Below the pieces are notes generated by a model. The model saw only the letters and a list, made by a program, of their open reading frames with translations, ran no database searches and was not told the DNA's origin. Below, piece by piece: positions 1 to 7,411 of a stretch of DNA of 25,346 nucleotides (within the stretch, counting starts at the first letter, position 1; each line of letters starts with the position of its first letter). The stretch covers positions 1 through 25,346 of the forward strand of contig JAQVQI010000005.1 of the NCBI GenBank assembly GCA_028701645.1. The letters are read 5' to 3'. The position numbers were made by a program, and so were the translations under genes. This stretch comes from Candidatus Shapirobacteria bacterium. Lineage in GTDB: Bacteria; Patescibacteriota; Microgenomatia; UBA12405.

Positions 1-372
1 GGTGGTCATACTAGTGGCCGGGGCCAAAAAGGTGCCAAATCTAGAGGTAAAATAAAACTTACTTTTGATGGTACTAAAATCAAAAAAGGCTGGATTAAGC
101 TATTGCCTTTTTTAAGGGGTAAAAACCGTTTGAATAACCAAAAAAATATTATTAATTTCAATTTATCTCAACTCGATAAATGGTATCAAGATGGGGATAT
201 GGTTGATCTTAATTCTTTAACCCAAAAGACACATATTGCTCTAAAAAGACTCAATTCAAACGTCAAAATATTATCTGCTGGAGAAATTACTAAAAAAATT
301 AACATTAAAGGAATTTTAGTATCAAAAATTGCTCATAAAAAAATTATTACTGCTGGTGGTAAGATAGAGTAA
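1..372 (+). CDS. rplO: 50S ribosomal protein L15 (5' partial)
   Basis: The reading frame is open from base 1, so the start lies outside the window; 123 codons and a TAA stop are visible. The first residues (GGHTSGRGQKGAKSRG) match the glycine/basic-rich N-terminal stretch of L15 that threads into 23S rRNA. The C-terminal part, with KGILVSKIAHKKI and TAGGKIE, fits the globular L15 domain that binds the large-subunit core. The stop codon overlaps the secY start by one base (TAATG), the classic rplO-secY coupling of the spc operon. A TTG inside the frame at 103 could be mistaken for the start, but the conserved upstream sequence rules that out. Identity is secure from sequence and context. Confidence 0.95.
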   Translation, partial: GGHTSGRGQKGAKSRGKIKLTFDGTKIKKGWIKLLPFLRGKNRLNNQKNIINFNLSQLDKWYQDGDMVDLNSLTQKTHIALKRLNSNVKILSAGEITKKINIKGILVSKIAHKKIITAGGKIE

Positions 373-1652
373 TGAATCAACTGACGAAGTATCTTTCACT
401 CTATTTTGAGGGTTTTAAAAACAAAATATTTCGAAAAAAAATTTTATTTACTATTGGAATTTTAGTAGCTTTTCGTTTTATCGCCCACATACCAGTCCCT
501 GGTGTTAATCTTAGCCTTCTTCGACAGTTCTTTGCTCAAAATCAACTTTTGTCACTTATTGATATGTTTTCTGGTGGCACTCTTGCCAATTTTTCTATCT
601 GTGCCCTTGGTCTTAGCCCTTATATCAGTGCCTCAGTCATGATGCAATTATTAGCTTTAGTAGTTCCTCAACTTGAAGCTCTTCAAAAAGAAGGGGAATA
701 TGGTCGGTCAAAAATTAACCAATATATCAGAATTGCCACTATTCCTTTTGCCATTATCAATGGGCTTGGTATGTTTGCTATTCTTCGATCTCAAAACATT
801 ATTCCAACTTACAATCTACTTACTATTATTGCGCTTGTTTCGAGTATGTTGGCTGGGACTATGATCATGATTTTTTTTGGTGAATTGATTAATAATTATG
901 GGGCCGGTAATGGGGTCTCAATGTTAATTTTTGCTGGAATTATTTCTCGATTACCAATAGGCCTAATTCAAACCTTAACAGTTACTGATTTTTCAAACCC
1001 CCAAAACGGGCTCAATATTATTATTTTTATTGCTATGGCACTAGTAATGATCGGAGCCATAGTTTTAGTTGAGGAGGCAATCTTAAGAATCCCCATAAAC
1101 TATGCCAAAAGGGGTCAATCTACTTATTTACCAATCAAAGTAAACACTGCTGGTGTTATGCCAATTATCTTTGCGGTTTCTCTGTCTACTGTTCCTTCTT
1201 TGTTAGGTCAGTTTTTAGGTAAAGTCCCAAATCAAACTATCGCCAATATTTTTAATAACCTTGCTCATATATTTCGTACTGATGGTTATTTTTATATGTT
1301 TTTTTATTTTTTCTTAGTTATTGGTTTCACTTTCTTTTATACTTCAGTTGTTTTCAAACCAAAAGATATTGCTGAAGAATTACGTAAATCAGGTGGCTTT
1401 ATTCCTGGCATTCGACCCGGCCTTTCGACTGAAAAAAGAATTCAGTATCTTACAAATCGAGTATTATTAATCGGGGCTGTTTTTTTGGGAGTCATTGCCG
1501 TTACCCCCTCAATTGTTCAAAAAATTACCAATGTAACCACGCTAACTATTGGTGGAACAAGTGTTTTAATTGCTGTATCTGTTATTTTAGAGTTAACTAG
1601 AAAACTAGAAAATGTTGTCCAAACTTACAATTACGACAAATTAAGTTATTAA
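372..1652 (+). CDS. secY: Protein translocase subunit SecY
   Basis: Pore subunit of the SecYEG translocon, which moves unfolded proteins across or into the cytoplasmic membrane. The 426-residue length is normal. The N-terminal membrane segment follows a short basic stretch (FRKKILFTIGILVAFRFIAH) and is followed by the plug region; the conserved GISPYI-like segment appears as LGLSPYISASVMMQL, and the cytoplasmic loops show GEYGRSKINQY and RRGQ-like KRGQSTYLP. The C-terminal cytosolic loop contains KPKDIAEELRKSGGFIPGIRPG, the SecA/ribosome contact region. About ten hydrophobic segments can be seen. The start overlaps the rplO stop by one base, so translation is probably coupled. The partner genes secD and secF are near 20-22 kb; secE and secG are not in the window. 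Confidence 0.97.
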   Translation: MNQLTKYLSLYFEGFKNKIFRKKILFTIGILVAFRFIAHIPVPGVNLSLLRQFFAQNQLLSLIDMFSGGTLANFSICALGLSPYISASVMMQLLALVVPQLEALQKEGEYGRSKINQYIRIATIPFAIINGLGMFAILRSQNIIPTYNLLTIIALVSSMLAGTMIMIFFGELINNYGAGNGVSMLIFAGIISRLPIGLIQTLTVTDFSNPQNGLNIIIFIAMALVMIGAIVLVEEAILRIPINYAKRGQSTYLPIKVNTAGVMPIIFAVSLSTVPSLLGQFLGKVPNQTIANIFNNLAHIFRTDGYFYMFFYFFLVIGFTFFYTSVVFKPKDIAEELRKSGGFIPGIRPGLSTEKRIQYLTNRVLLIGAVFLGVIAVTPSIVQKITNVTTLTIGGTSVLIAVSVILELTRKLENVVQTYNYDKLSY

Positions 1653-1660
1653 AATAAAAA

Positions 1661-1704
1661 GTTTCCCTTTTTAAGGGAAAAGCCGGTTTATCCGGAAAGG
1701 GTTT
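1661..1704. repeat. Dispersed hairpin repeat, copy 1 (after secY)
   Basis: The left part is a palindrome (TTTCCCTT / AAGGGAAA) followed by a second small hairpin (CCGG, 4-5 base loop, CCGG) and AAAGGGTTT. The left arm, with three preceding A's, is identical over 25 bases (1658-1682) to a segment inside miaA (15748-15772), and both copies end in AAAGGGTTT with a different middle hairpin. It lies just after the secY stop but lacks a T-run, so a terminator role is doubtful. Confidence 0.75.
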
Positions 1705-1742
1705 AATATTAAATTAAGTTATTAATTATTAAAAAATAACCA

Positions 1743-1866
1743 ATAACCAACTAACAAGAAACAAACAAATCACAATAACCAATAATCAATCGTTTGGTCA
1801 TTTAAAATTGGGTATTGATAATTGTTTGGAATACTTGGAATTTGTATCTTGGAATTTAAAAAAAAT
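1743..1866. repeat. Low-complexity spacer with TTGGAATTTG-type words
   Basis: The gap between secY and adk is made of near-tandem short words: ATAACCAATAACCAAC, then CACAATAACCAATAATCAATC, then GTTTGGAATACTTGGAATTT and TATCTTGGAATTT. It contains no convincing gene. In-frame read-through of its end produces a false 15-codon N-terminal extension of adk. The TTGGAATTTG/TTGAAAATTG words recur inside ychF and miaA. Confidence 0.6.
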
Positions 1867-2448
1867 ATGTCATTAAACTTATTTATAATTGGTCCATCAG
1901 GTTGTGGTAAATCAACTCAAGCCAAATTAATTGCTTCTAAATATGGATTAACCCATCTTTCAATGGGGCAAATTCTTCGTGACGAAATGGCCGCTGGTAC
2001 CCCGGAAGGCCTTGAGGCCAAATCCTTTGTTGACAGTGGTAAATTAGTTCCAGAACAGTTAACTTTTAAACTTTTAACTGGCAAACTCAACCAAATAGGT
2101 AATAAAGATTTTATTATTGATGGTTTCCCCAGAAGTTTAGGTCAAGGTCAATTTATCGAAAATTATCTTTTCCAGGTCAATCAACCTCTCGATCTTGTTA
2201 TTCATCTCGATGTTACTTTTGAAGAAATTCAAGCTCGCCGAGCCAAAATGGGAGTTGAATTTCAAGATAAAGACCGGACTGACAACACCCCCGAGGCTAT
2301 GGCTGCCCGTCAAAAATTCTATGATGACAACAATGGTTTAATTATAAATTACTTCAACCCAAAGGGATTAATCCTTCAATTTGACGGCAATCGCCCAATC
2401 GAACCAATTTTTGCTGACATCGACCAAAAAATTTATCAATTAAGATAA
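1867..2448 (+). CDS. adk: Adenylate kinase
   Basis: Converts AMP + ATP to 2 ADP in the cytoplasm. With the start at ATG 1867 the protein is 193 residues. The P-loop GPSGCGKST is at residues 9-17, the NMP-binding segment LSMGQILRDE at 31-40, DGFPRS at 85-90, and the lid/C-terminal motif DRTDNTPEAMAARQKFY at 136-152. The lid is the short type without the four-cysteine zinc insertion. A TTG start at 1822 would add 15 residues (MFGILGICILEFKKN) encoded by the low-complexity spacer; these have no counterpart in the family and are rejected. No Shine-Dalgarno sequence is visible. The secY-adk-infA order is standard for this operon, but the methionine aminopeptidase gene often found after adk is absent here. 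Confidence 0.95.
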   Translation: MSLNLFIIGPSGCGKSTQAKLIASKYGLTHLSMGQILRDEMAAGTPEGLEAKSFVDSGKLVPEQLTFKLLTGKLNQIGNKDFIIDGFPRSLGQGQFIENYLFQVNQPLDLVIHLDVTFEEIQARRAKMGVEFQDKDRTDNTPEAMAARQKFYDDNNGLIINYFNPKGLILQFDGNRPIEPIFADIDQKIYQLR

Positions 2449-2471
2449 AATATATTATTAATTAAATTAAA

Positions 2472-2678
2472 ATGCCCAAAGAACCAACTGTCAGAGGTCA
2501 ACTAACCGAAGTTTTACCCAACTCACTTTATCGAGTTAGGTTAGAAAACGGAGAAGAAATAATTGCCCATTTAGCCGGTAAATTAAAGATGAACCATATT
2601 CGGGTCATCGCTGGAGACTTCGTTTCTTTAGTATTAAGTCCAGACGGTTTAATTGGTAGAATTGTCTACCGAGGCTAA
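2472..2678 (+). CDS. infA: Translation initiation factor IF-1
   Basis: Small OB-fold factor that occupies the ribosomal A site during initiation. The 68 residues include the family signatures: RGQLTEVLPNSLYRVRLENG in the first strands, AHLAGKLKMNHIRVIAGD in the middle and GRIVYRG at the C terminus. It is a few residues shorter than the usual 72. It follows adk by 23 bases of AT-only sequence without a Shine-Dalgarno motif and precedes rpmJ, the standard infA-rpmJ-rpsM order. Confidence 0.95.
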   Translation: MPKEPTVRGQLTEVLPNSLYRVRLENGEEIIAHLAGKLKMNHIRVIAGDFVSLVLSPDGLIGRIVYRG

Positions 2679-2692
2679 ATTAAATTTACTCT

Positions 2693-2721
2693 TTGATATT
2701 GTTGTAAAATTAGGTTACAAT
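2693..2721 (+). promoter_or_regulatory. Sigma70-type promoter before rpmJ
   Basis: TTGATA (2693-2698), a 17-base spacer and TACAAT (2716-2721) match the consensus at five of six positions in each box. Transcription would start about ten bases before the rpmJ ATG at 2738. The same stretch forms a hairpin (GATATTG at 2695-2701 with CAATATC at 2718-2724), so it could alternatively be a weak RNA structure. It would give rpmJ-rpsM-rpsK-rpsD-rpoA a promoter separate from the upstream spc genes. Confidence 0.6.
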
Positions 2722-2737
2722 ATCCAAGTCTATTTTT

Positions 2738-2851
2738 ATGAAAGTAAAATCTAGTATCAAACGTCGTTGTCGAAACTGCAAAGTGGTTATCCGCCGCGGT
2801 GTTCGACGTATTATTTGTTCTACCAAAAGACATACCCAAAAACAGGGTTAA
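2738..2851 (+). CDS. rpmJ: 50S ribosomal protein L36
   Basis: A 37-residue protein beginning MKVKSSIKRRCRNCK and ending KRHTQKQG. It is a zinc-ribbon ribosomal protein: C11, C14, C27 and H32 form the expected CxxC...C...H zinc site of the C+ form. It binds 23S rRNA in the large subunit. Length and motif are those of canonical L36. It sits between infA and rpsM, with a good promoter immediately upstream and six bases to rpsM. Confidence 0.95.
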   Translation: MKVKSSIKRRCRNCKVVIRRGVRRIICSTKRHTQKQG

Positions 2852-2857
2852 ATTATC

Positions 2858-3277
2858 ATGAGAATTCTTGGTGTTGAAATTCCTGACAATGAAAGAGCCG
2901 AGATTGGGTTAACTCGTTTCTTCGGAATAGGTCGTACAAATGTTAAGAAATTAGCTGCTATGGCCAAAATTGATTTAAATACCCGAATTAAAGATTTGTC
3001 CCGAGATGACGTCTCTGTTCTAATGAAAGTGTTAGAATCTTTCAAAATTGAAGGTGACCTTAAAAAAGAAATTCGCGAAAACATTGATCGCCTCAAAGCC
3101 ATCAAGTCTTACCGTGGTATTCGTCATATTGTTAGCTTACCTGTTCGTGGACAACGAACCAAAACCAACGCTCGTACCCGTAAAGGTAAAAAGAAAACTG
3201 TTGGTTCACTTACTAAAGAGGCATGGGCAAAAATTGAAACAGCCCAAAATGCTGCCGCTAGTAATTCAAATAAATAA
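2858..3277 (+). CDS. rpsM: 30S ribosomal protein S13
   Basis: Small-subunit head protein that contacts the P-site tRNA and the 50S bridge. The N terminus MRILGVEIPDNERAEIGLTR and the helix-hairpin-helix GIGRTNVKKL are typical, as is the C-terminal basic tail SYRGIRH...LPVRGQRTKTNARTRKG. At 139 residues it is longer than the usual ~120: after the TNARTRKGKKK tail there is an extra Ala/Asn-rich segment ending AAASNSNK. It lies six bases after rpmJ and 14 before rpsK. Confidence 0.96.
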   Translation: MRILGVEIPDNERAEIGLTRFFGIGRTNVKKLAAMAKIDLNTRIKDLSRDDVSVLMKVLESFKIEGDLKKEIRENIDRLKAIKSYRGIRHIVSLPVRGQRTKTNARTRKGKKKTVGSLTKEAWAKIETAQNAAASNSNK

Positions 3278-3291
3278 TTTTTCAAATAAAT

Positions 3292-3693
3292 ATGGATCAA
3301 TCTTCTACCAATAAAACCTCTGTCAAAAAGAAAACATTTAAAAATATTGCCGAAGGGCGACTCTATGTCAAATCTACCTTCAACAATACTCTTGTAAGTG
3401 TCACCGATAGTAAAGGAAAAGTAATTAGCTGGTCAAGTGCTGGAAATTGTGGTTTTAAAGGTTCTCGCAAGTCAACTCCATATGCCGCTTCAACTGCAGT
3501 TGAAAAAGCCCTAGAAGAAGCCAAAAAACACGGGATTAAAAAAATTGATGTTTATTTAAAAGGACCAGGTGTCGGCCACGATGCTACCTTGCGTTTCCTT
3601 CGTTCAAAAAGGGATTTCGATGTTGATAAAATATCCGACATTACTCCCATTGCTCACAATGGTCCTAGACCACCCAAGCAACGTCATGTTTAA
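3292..3693 (+). CDS. rpsK: 30S ribosomal protein S11
   Basis: Platform protein of the small subunit near the E site, next to the Shine-Dalgarno helix. It is 133 residues long. The family core is clear: GRLYVKSTFNNTLVSVTDSKG, then SSAGNCGFKGSRKSTPYAAS, the segment VYLKGPGVGHDATLRFLRS, and the C terminus DITPIAHNGPRPPKQRHV (the usual end is PPKRRRV-like). The first ~20 residues are Ser/Thr/Lys-rich and variable. No Shine-Dalgarno motif is visible. It is followed by a G-poor spacer before rpsD. Confidence 0.96.
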   Translation: MDQSSTNKTSVKKKTFKNIAEGRLYVKSTFNNTLVSVTDSKGKVISWSSAGNCGFKGSRKSTPYAASTAVEKALEEAKKHGIKKIDVYLKGPGVGHDATLRFLRSKRDFDVDKISDITPIAHNGPRPPKQRHV

Positions 3694-3695
3694 TT

Positions 3696-3741
3696 TAAAA
3701 TTATAACTTTATAACTTTACAAACTTTATAACTCAAACTTT
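3696..3741. repeat. G-free quasi-tandem spacer
   Basis: The rpsK-rpsD gap repeats the word AACTTTATAACTTTACAAA in imperfect tandem form (ATAACTTTATAACTTTAC, then AAACTTTATAACTC, then AAACTTTATG). It has no G until the start codon. The composition is like the spacers at 7568-7606 and 21419-21464. Confidence 0.5.
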
Positions 3742-4371
3742 ATGTCAAGAATAACTTTAGACACTAAATGCCGACTTTGTCGAAGTGCCGGAACTAAACT
3801 ATATTTAAAAGGAGTTCGTTGCTATTCTGCCAAATGTCCCATCGAAAAGAAAGGTGCCGTTAGACCAGGTATGCATGGAGCCAAAAATAGTGGTAAGTTA
3901 ACTGATTACGGAATTCAATTACGAGCCAAACAAAAAGCCAAACGTATTTATGGTGTTCAAGAAACTCAATTTAAAAATTATTACCTTAAAGCCAAGAAAT
4001 TAAAAGGATTAGTTGGAGAAAATTTATTGTCATTATTAGAAAAAAGACTCGACAATGTTCTTTACCTTTCTGGTTTAGCTTTATCAAGATCCTCAGCAAA
4101 ACAATTAATCAGTCACGGCCATATTTTGTTAAATGACAAAAAATTTAACATCCCTTCTTATCAAGTTAACTTAAAAGATGTTATTACTTTAGATAAAAAA
4201 GTAATCGAAAAGATTGGTACTCTTCCTAGTGAAGAATCCGATTATAAAGCCCCAAGTTGGCTTGATCTAAACAAACAAAAAAACACTGTCAAAATCATTT
4301 CTGAACCTCTTAGAGAAGAGATTGGTAATGATATCGACATTAATTTAATAATTGAATATTATTCAAGATAA
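3742..4371 (+). CDS. rpsD: 30S ribosomal protein S4
   Basis: Primary 16S rRNA-binding assembly protein. The 209 residues carry an N-terminal zinc site, C10, C13, C27 and C32 (CRLC...VRCYSAKC), so this is the zinc-binding C+ form. The GMHG motif and RAKQKAKRIYGVQETQF precede the S4 RNA-binding domain LEKRLDNVLYLSGLALSRSSAKQLISHGHI at about residues 106-135. The C-terminal segment is divergent and ends EYYSR. Together with L36 it shows that zinc-dependent ribosomal proteins are retained. Its stop is followed directly by the strong ribosome binding site of rpoA. Confidence 0.95.
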   Translation: MSRITLDTKCRLCRSAGTKLYLKGVRCYSAKCPIEKKGAVRPGMHGAKNSGKLTDYGIQLRAKQKAKRIYGVQETQFKNYYLKAKKLKGLVGENLLSLLEKRLDNVLYLSGLALSRSSAKQLISHGHILLNDKKFNIPSYQVNLKDVITLDKKVIEKIGTLPSEESDYKAPSWLDLNKQKNTVKIISEPLREEIGNDIDINLIIEYYSR

Positions 4372-4372
4372 A

Positions 4373-4378
4373 AAGGAG
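4373..4378 (+). promoter_or_regulatory. Shine-Dalgarno of rpoA
   Basis: AAGGAG with six bases to ATG 4385. It decides the rpoA start, because an upstream in-frame ATG at 4352 lies inside rpsD and would add MNIIQDKKEYF, which is not part of the family. Confidence 0.85.
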
Positions 4379-4384
4379 TATTTT

Positions 4385-5302
4385 ATGATTGAAACTAATA
4401 AGTTTAATATCAAAACAATCAAGTCTACCGATAAATATGGTAAATTTGAACTTAGTCCTTTAGTAGGAGGTTTTGGTCACACTCTCGGTAATAGTCTTCG
4501 TCGAGTTTTATTGATAACTATCCCAGGGGCAGCAATTACTCGAATAAAAATTGATGGAACAAACCATCTTTTTACTACCTTACCAGGTGTAAAAGAAGAT
4601 TTGGTTGATGTTTCTCTAAACCTTAAAAAAGTAAAATTTAGCTATTCAAAAGAAGAACCAATTGTCTTACATCTCGACAAAAAAGGTCCTGGAATTGTCA
4701 CTGCTGGTGACATTATCGACAATGATCTTTGTAAAGTAACCAATCCAGACCAACACATTGCTACCTTATCAGATTCGAAATCAAGCCTAAAGATCGACTT
4801 AACAGTCGAAAGGGGAGTCGGTTATACTATGGCAAAAGAACAAAAAACAGATGTTATTGGTGAAATTATTCTCGACGCTACTTTTACCCCAGTAATTAAA
4901 ACCAACTATACAGTTGAACCAACTCGTTTAGGTAAAAAATCTAACTACGACAAACTTATTCTAGAAATTTGGACCGATGGTTCTGTTGACCCTCTTTATG
5001 CTCTTAAAATGGCCGCCAAAGATTTAATTAACGCTTTTGGTCAGATAGCTGATCCAAAAGAATTTGAAGACGAAATCATCACTATTAATACTTTGGTCTC
5101 TTCACAGGGAAGTGATATCTCTATTGAAGAAATTGAATTACCTCTCCGAGTTACCAACGCTCTTAAAAAAGCTGGATATTTAACCATCGAGACTCTCATA
5201 AAAGCTGGTCGTTCAGATGTCAGTCGAGCTAAAAATGTTGGAGAAAAATCTCTTAAAGTTATTGATTCTTGGTTAAAAGAAAGAAATTTTAGTTGGAAAT
5301 AA
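4385..5302 (+). CDS. rpoA: DNA-directed RNA polymerase subunit alpha
   Basis: Assembly platform of RNA polymerase. With the start at 4385 it has 305 residues. The N-terminal domain shows GGFGHTLGNSLRRVLL (residues 28-43), followed by the dimerisation and beta/beta'-contact region; PTRLGKKSNYDKLILEIWTDGS is the conserved second part of this domain. The C-terminal helix-hairpin-helix domain is at about 254-305 (LPLRVTNALKKAGYLTIETL, then NVGEKSLKVIDSWL) and contacts UP elements and activators. Position after rpsD and before rplQ is canonical. The strong Shine-Dalgarno sequence contrasts with most neighbours. Confidence 0.97.
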   Translation: MIETNKFNIKTIKSTDKYGKFELSPLVGGFGHTLGNSLRRVLLITIPGAAITRIKIDGTNHLFTTLPGVKEDLVDVSLNLKKVKFSYSKEEPIVLHLDKKGPGIVTAGDIIDNDLCKVTNPDQHIATLSDSKSSLKIDLTVERGVGYTMAKEQKTDVIGEIILDATFTPVIKTNYTVEPTRLGKKSNYDKLILEIWTDGSVDPLYALKMAAKDLINAFGQIADPKEFEDEIITINTLVSSQGSDISIEEIELPLRVTNALKKAGYLTIETLIKAGRSDVSRAKNVGEKSLKVIDSWLKERNFSWK

Positions 5303-5324
5303 AGTTTCTAATTTATAAACTGTC

Positions 5325-5813
5325 ATGAAACATCGTATTTTTGGAAAAAAATTAGGACGAAACCATAATGAGCGTAAAGCTTTGTTTAGTTCTCTAGCCA
5401 AAGCAATCTTTATTAATGGTTCTATCGATACTACTCAAGCGAGAGCTACTGCTATTGTTTCGACAATTGAGTCGTTATCAAACACCATTATTACTAAACC
5501 AGATTTAATCGCCAGACGAGAACTATTTAAGGTTCTTCAAAATCAAACTTGGGTAAACAATGTTGTTAAAACATTTAAAGAAACCTTTGGAGATCAAACT
5601 AGTAATTTTACAAAAATAACCAAAGTTAAACGACGTTTTGGAGACGACTCTCTTATTGTTAAGTTAAGCTTTGTCAAACCAGTTAAATTTGATATTAAGA
5701 AAATTTCAACCAAAGTCGAAGAGAAAAAAGGGTCAAAAGCTGATACTAAAAAAATAGAAAAAAAAGATTTAAAACCAAAAAAAATAGTAAAAAAAATAAA
5801 GGAGACTAAATAA
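5325..5813 (+). CDS. rplQ: 50S ribosomal protein L17
   Basis: Large-subunit protein near the exit tunnel. The N terminus MKHRIFGKKLGRNHNERKAL and the segment SLAKAIFINGSIDTTQARA are family signatures, as is RRFGDDSLIVKLSFVKP. At 162 residues it exceeds the usual ~120 because of a highly charged Lys/Glu/Asp tail from about residue 125 (KISTKVEEKKGSKADTKK onward), probably disordered and RNA-contacting. The stop overlaps the rplM start by one base. Confidence 0.95.
   Translation: MKHRIFGKKLGRNHNERKALFSSLAKAIFINGSIDTTQARATAIVSTIESLSNTIITKPDLIARRELFKVLQNQTWVNNVVKTFKETFGDQTSNFTKITKVKRRFGDDSLIVKLSFVKPVKFDIKKISTKVEEKKGSKADTKKIEKKDLKPKKIVKKIKETK
5799..5804 (+). promoter_or_regulatory. Shine-Dalgarno of rplM
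   Basis: AAGGAG inside the last codons of rplQ, eight bases before ATG 5813. With the TAATG overlap it favours coupled translation of rplQ and rplM. Confidence 0.75.
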
Positions 5814-6229
5814 TGAAAACCACAGTTCTTAAAGGAAATAAAGTTGATCGAAGTTGGCACTTAATTGACCTATCAAATCAAACATTAGGCAGAATTTGTA
5901 CCCAAATAGCTACTATTTTGATGGGTAAAGACAAAACTACTTTTTCCTATCACCGAGATGATGGTGACTACGTTGTTGCTATCAATGCCGAGAATATCAA
6001 AGTTACTGGTAAAAAATTAAAAGAAAAAATATATTATCACCATACTCATTGGGCTGGTGGTTTAAAAGAGTTAACCTTAGCTGAAATGCTAAAAAAGGAT
6101 CCTCGAAAAGTTATTTCTCATGGGGTTTATGGCATGTTACCAAAAAATAAACTACGAGATGTTCGAATGACTCGTTTAAAGGTTTTTGTTGGGGCTGACC
6201 ATCCTTATACCAATAAAATTAAAAAATAA
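5813..6229 (+). CDS. rplM: 50S ribosomal protein L13
   Basis: Early-assembly 23S rRNA-binding protein, 138 residues, a normal length. Signatures include SWHLIDLSNQTLGRICTQIATILMGKDKTTF, DDGDYVVAINAENIKVTGKK (with a Lys-rich extension), YYHHTHWAGGLKELTL and VYGMLPKNKLRDVRMTRLKVF followed by DHPY. It has a good Shine-Dalgarno sequence and is coupled to rplQ. The rplM-rpsI pair attached to the alpha operon is common across bacteria. Confidence 0.96.
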   Translation: MKTTVLKGNKVDRSWHLIDLSNQTLGRICTQIATILMGKDKTTFSYHRDDGDYVVAINAENIKVTGKKLKEKIYYHHTHWAGGLKELTLAEMLKKDPRKVISHGVYGMLPKNKLRDVRMTRLKVFVGADHPYTNKIKK

Positions 6230-6231
6230 TT

Positions 6232-6642
6232 ATGACAAAAAATAATTCAAAAAATTCTTATATTCGTACTTTAGGTCGCCGTAAGAGCGCTGTCGCCACC
6301 ATAAAATTGTTTACTGGTAAAGGTGAATCAATGATCAACGGTATCTCTTTAGAAAAGTATTTTCCTACCAAAACTGAAAAAATCGTTTACGATAAACCAT
6401 TTGAAATTACAAAAACATTGGGTAAATATTATTTTCAAGCCAAAATTATTGGTGGCGGAAAAACAGGACAGGTTCAAGCATTAAGTTTAGCAATTTCTCG
6501 AGCTTTGATAAAAATCAATGAATTATTCAAACCAGAACTTAGAACTGCTGGGTTGTTAACTGTCGACTCCCGTGTCAAAGAACGTCGTATGGTTGGTACC
6601 GGTGGTAAGTCACGTCGTCAGAAACAATCTCCAAAACGATAA
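6232..6642 (+). CDS. rpsI: 30S ribosomal protein S9
   Basis: Small-subunit head protein whose C-terminal tail reaches the P-site tRNA anticodon. It is 136 residues long. Family motifs: TLGRRKSAVATIKLFTGKG near the N terminus, SLAISRALIKINELFKPELR in the middle, and VKERRMVGTGGKSRRQKQSPKR at the end, in which the terminal Ser-x-Lys-Arg type tail is kept. It follows rplM by two bases and closes the ribosomal block; a low-complexity spacer separates it from uppP. Confidence 0.96.
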   Translation: MTKNNSKNSYIRTLGRRKSAVATIKLFTGKGESMINGISLEKYFPTKTEKIVYDKPFEITKTLGKYYFQAKIIGGGKTGQVQALSLAISRALIKINELFKPELRTAGLLTVDSRVKERRMVGTGGKSRRQKQSPKR

Positions 6643-6682
6643 TCTGATAGTCTGAAAAGCTGAAAAACTGATAAACTAATTA

Positions 6683-7411
6683 ATGTCACTAATTCAATCC
6701 ATTTTTCTGGGTTTAGTTCAAGCCGTAACTGAATTTTTACCAGTTTCTTCTGATGGCCATCTTAATTTATTTCAACATTTTATCAAACTGACTCCATCAC
6801 TTACTTTTGATATTTTTCTTCATGCCGCCACTTTTTTATCAGTCATTTTTTTCTTCCGCCATCAGACCAAATATTTTTTTTCGAACATAAAATATATTAT
6901 TGTTGGTTCTATTCCAGCTGCAATCGTTGGTATTTTGTTAAAAGATCAAATTGAGTCTATTGCTAGTTTGCCAAACTTATTACCATATTTTTTCTTATTT
7001 ACCGGAATTATGGTTTTATCCACCAAATTTATAACTACAAAAGATAAATCGTTAAGTTTTTTTTCTGCTTTTATAATCGGTGTTTTTCAAGCGTTTGCAA
7101 TCTTGCCAGCCATATCTCGATCTGGTGGTACTATTTTTTCTGCTTTATTATTAGGTTTATCACCCCAAAACGCTTTTAATTTTTCTTTTAGTTTATTTAT
7201 TCCAGCTAGTCTAGGAGCAATTATCCTCAGCCTAAAAGATATTATTTCTTCTGATTTTCTTACCCTAAACAACTTAATTTCTTTTGTATTTGCTTCTATT
7301 ATTGGTTATTTTGTTTTAAATATATTTCAAAAAATCACTATTAATAAAAAATTTTGGATATTCGGTGTCTACGTAATATTCTTATCAGCAATTTTGTTTT
7401 TTATACTTTAA
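6683..7411 (+). CDS. uppP: Undecaprenyl-diphosphatase (UppP/BacA family)
   Basis: Integral membrane phosphatase that recycles undecaprenyl diphosphate to the monophosphate lipid carrier for peptidoglycan and other surface polymers. The N-terminal signature GLVQAVTEFLPVSSDGHL contains the family Glu and Ser residues, and the second signature is LPAISRSGGTIFSALLLGL (usually PGxSRSxxT). About seven or eight hydrophobic segments are visible. At 242 residues it is shorter than the common ~265. Two signature positions differ: SSDGH instead of SSSGH, and PA instead of PG. It is preceded by a CTGAAAAGCTGAAAAACTGA spacer that could hold a weak -10 (TGATAAACT, 5 bases before ATG). The stop abuts a convergent small gene. 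Confidence 0.9.
   Translation: MSLIQSIFLGLVQAVTEFLPVSSDGHLNLFQHFIKLTPSLTFDIFLHAATFLSVIFFFRHQTKYFFSNIKYIIVGSIPAAIVGILLKDQIESIASLPNLLPYFFLFTGIMVLSTKFITTKDKSLSFFSAFIIGVFQAFAILPAISRSGGTIFSALLLGLSPQNAFNFSFSLFIPASLGAIILSLKDIISSDFLTLNNLISFVFASIIGYFVLNIFQKITINKKFWIFGVYVIFLSAILFFIL

Noticed and set aside
1661..1704. Terminator after secY
   Set aside because: Hairpins are present but no T-run follows, and the same element occurs inside miaA, where termination would be harmful. Listed as a repeat.
2848..3105. Minus-strand frame opposite rpsM
   Set aside because: It is antisense to a certain ribosomal protein gene, with no family match or upstream signals.
4352..4384. Upstream ATG for rpoA
   Set aside because: Lies inside rpsD; AAGGAG is placed for ATG 4385.
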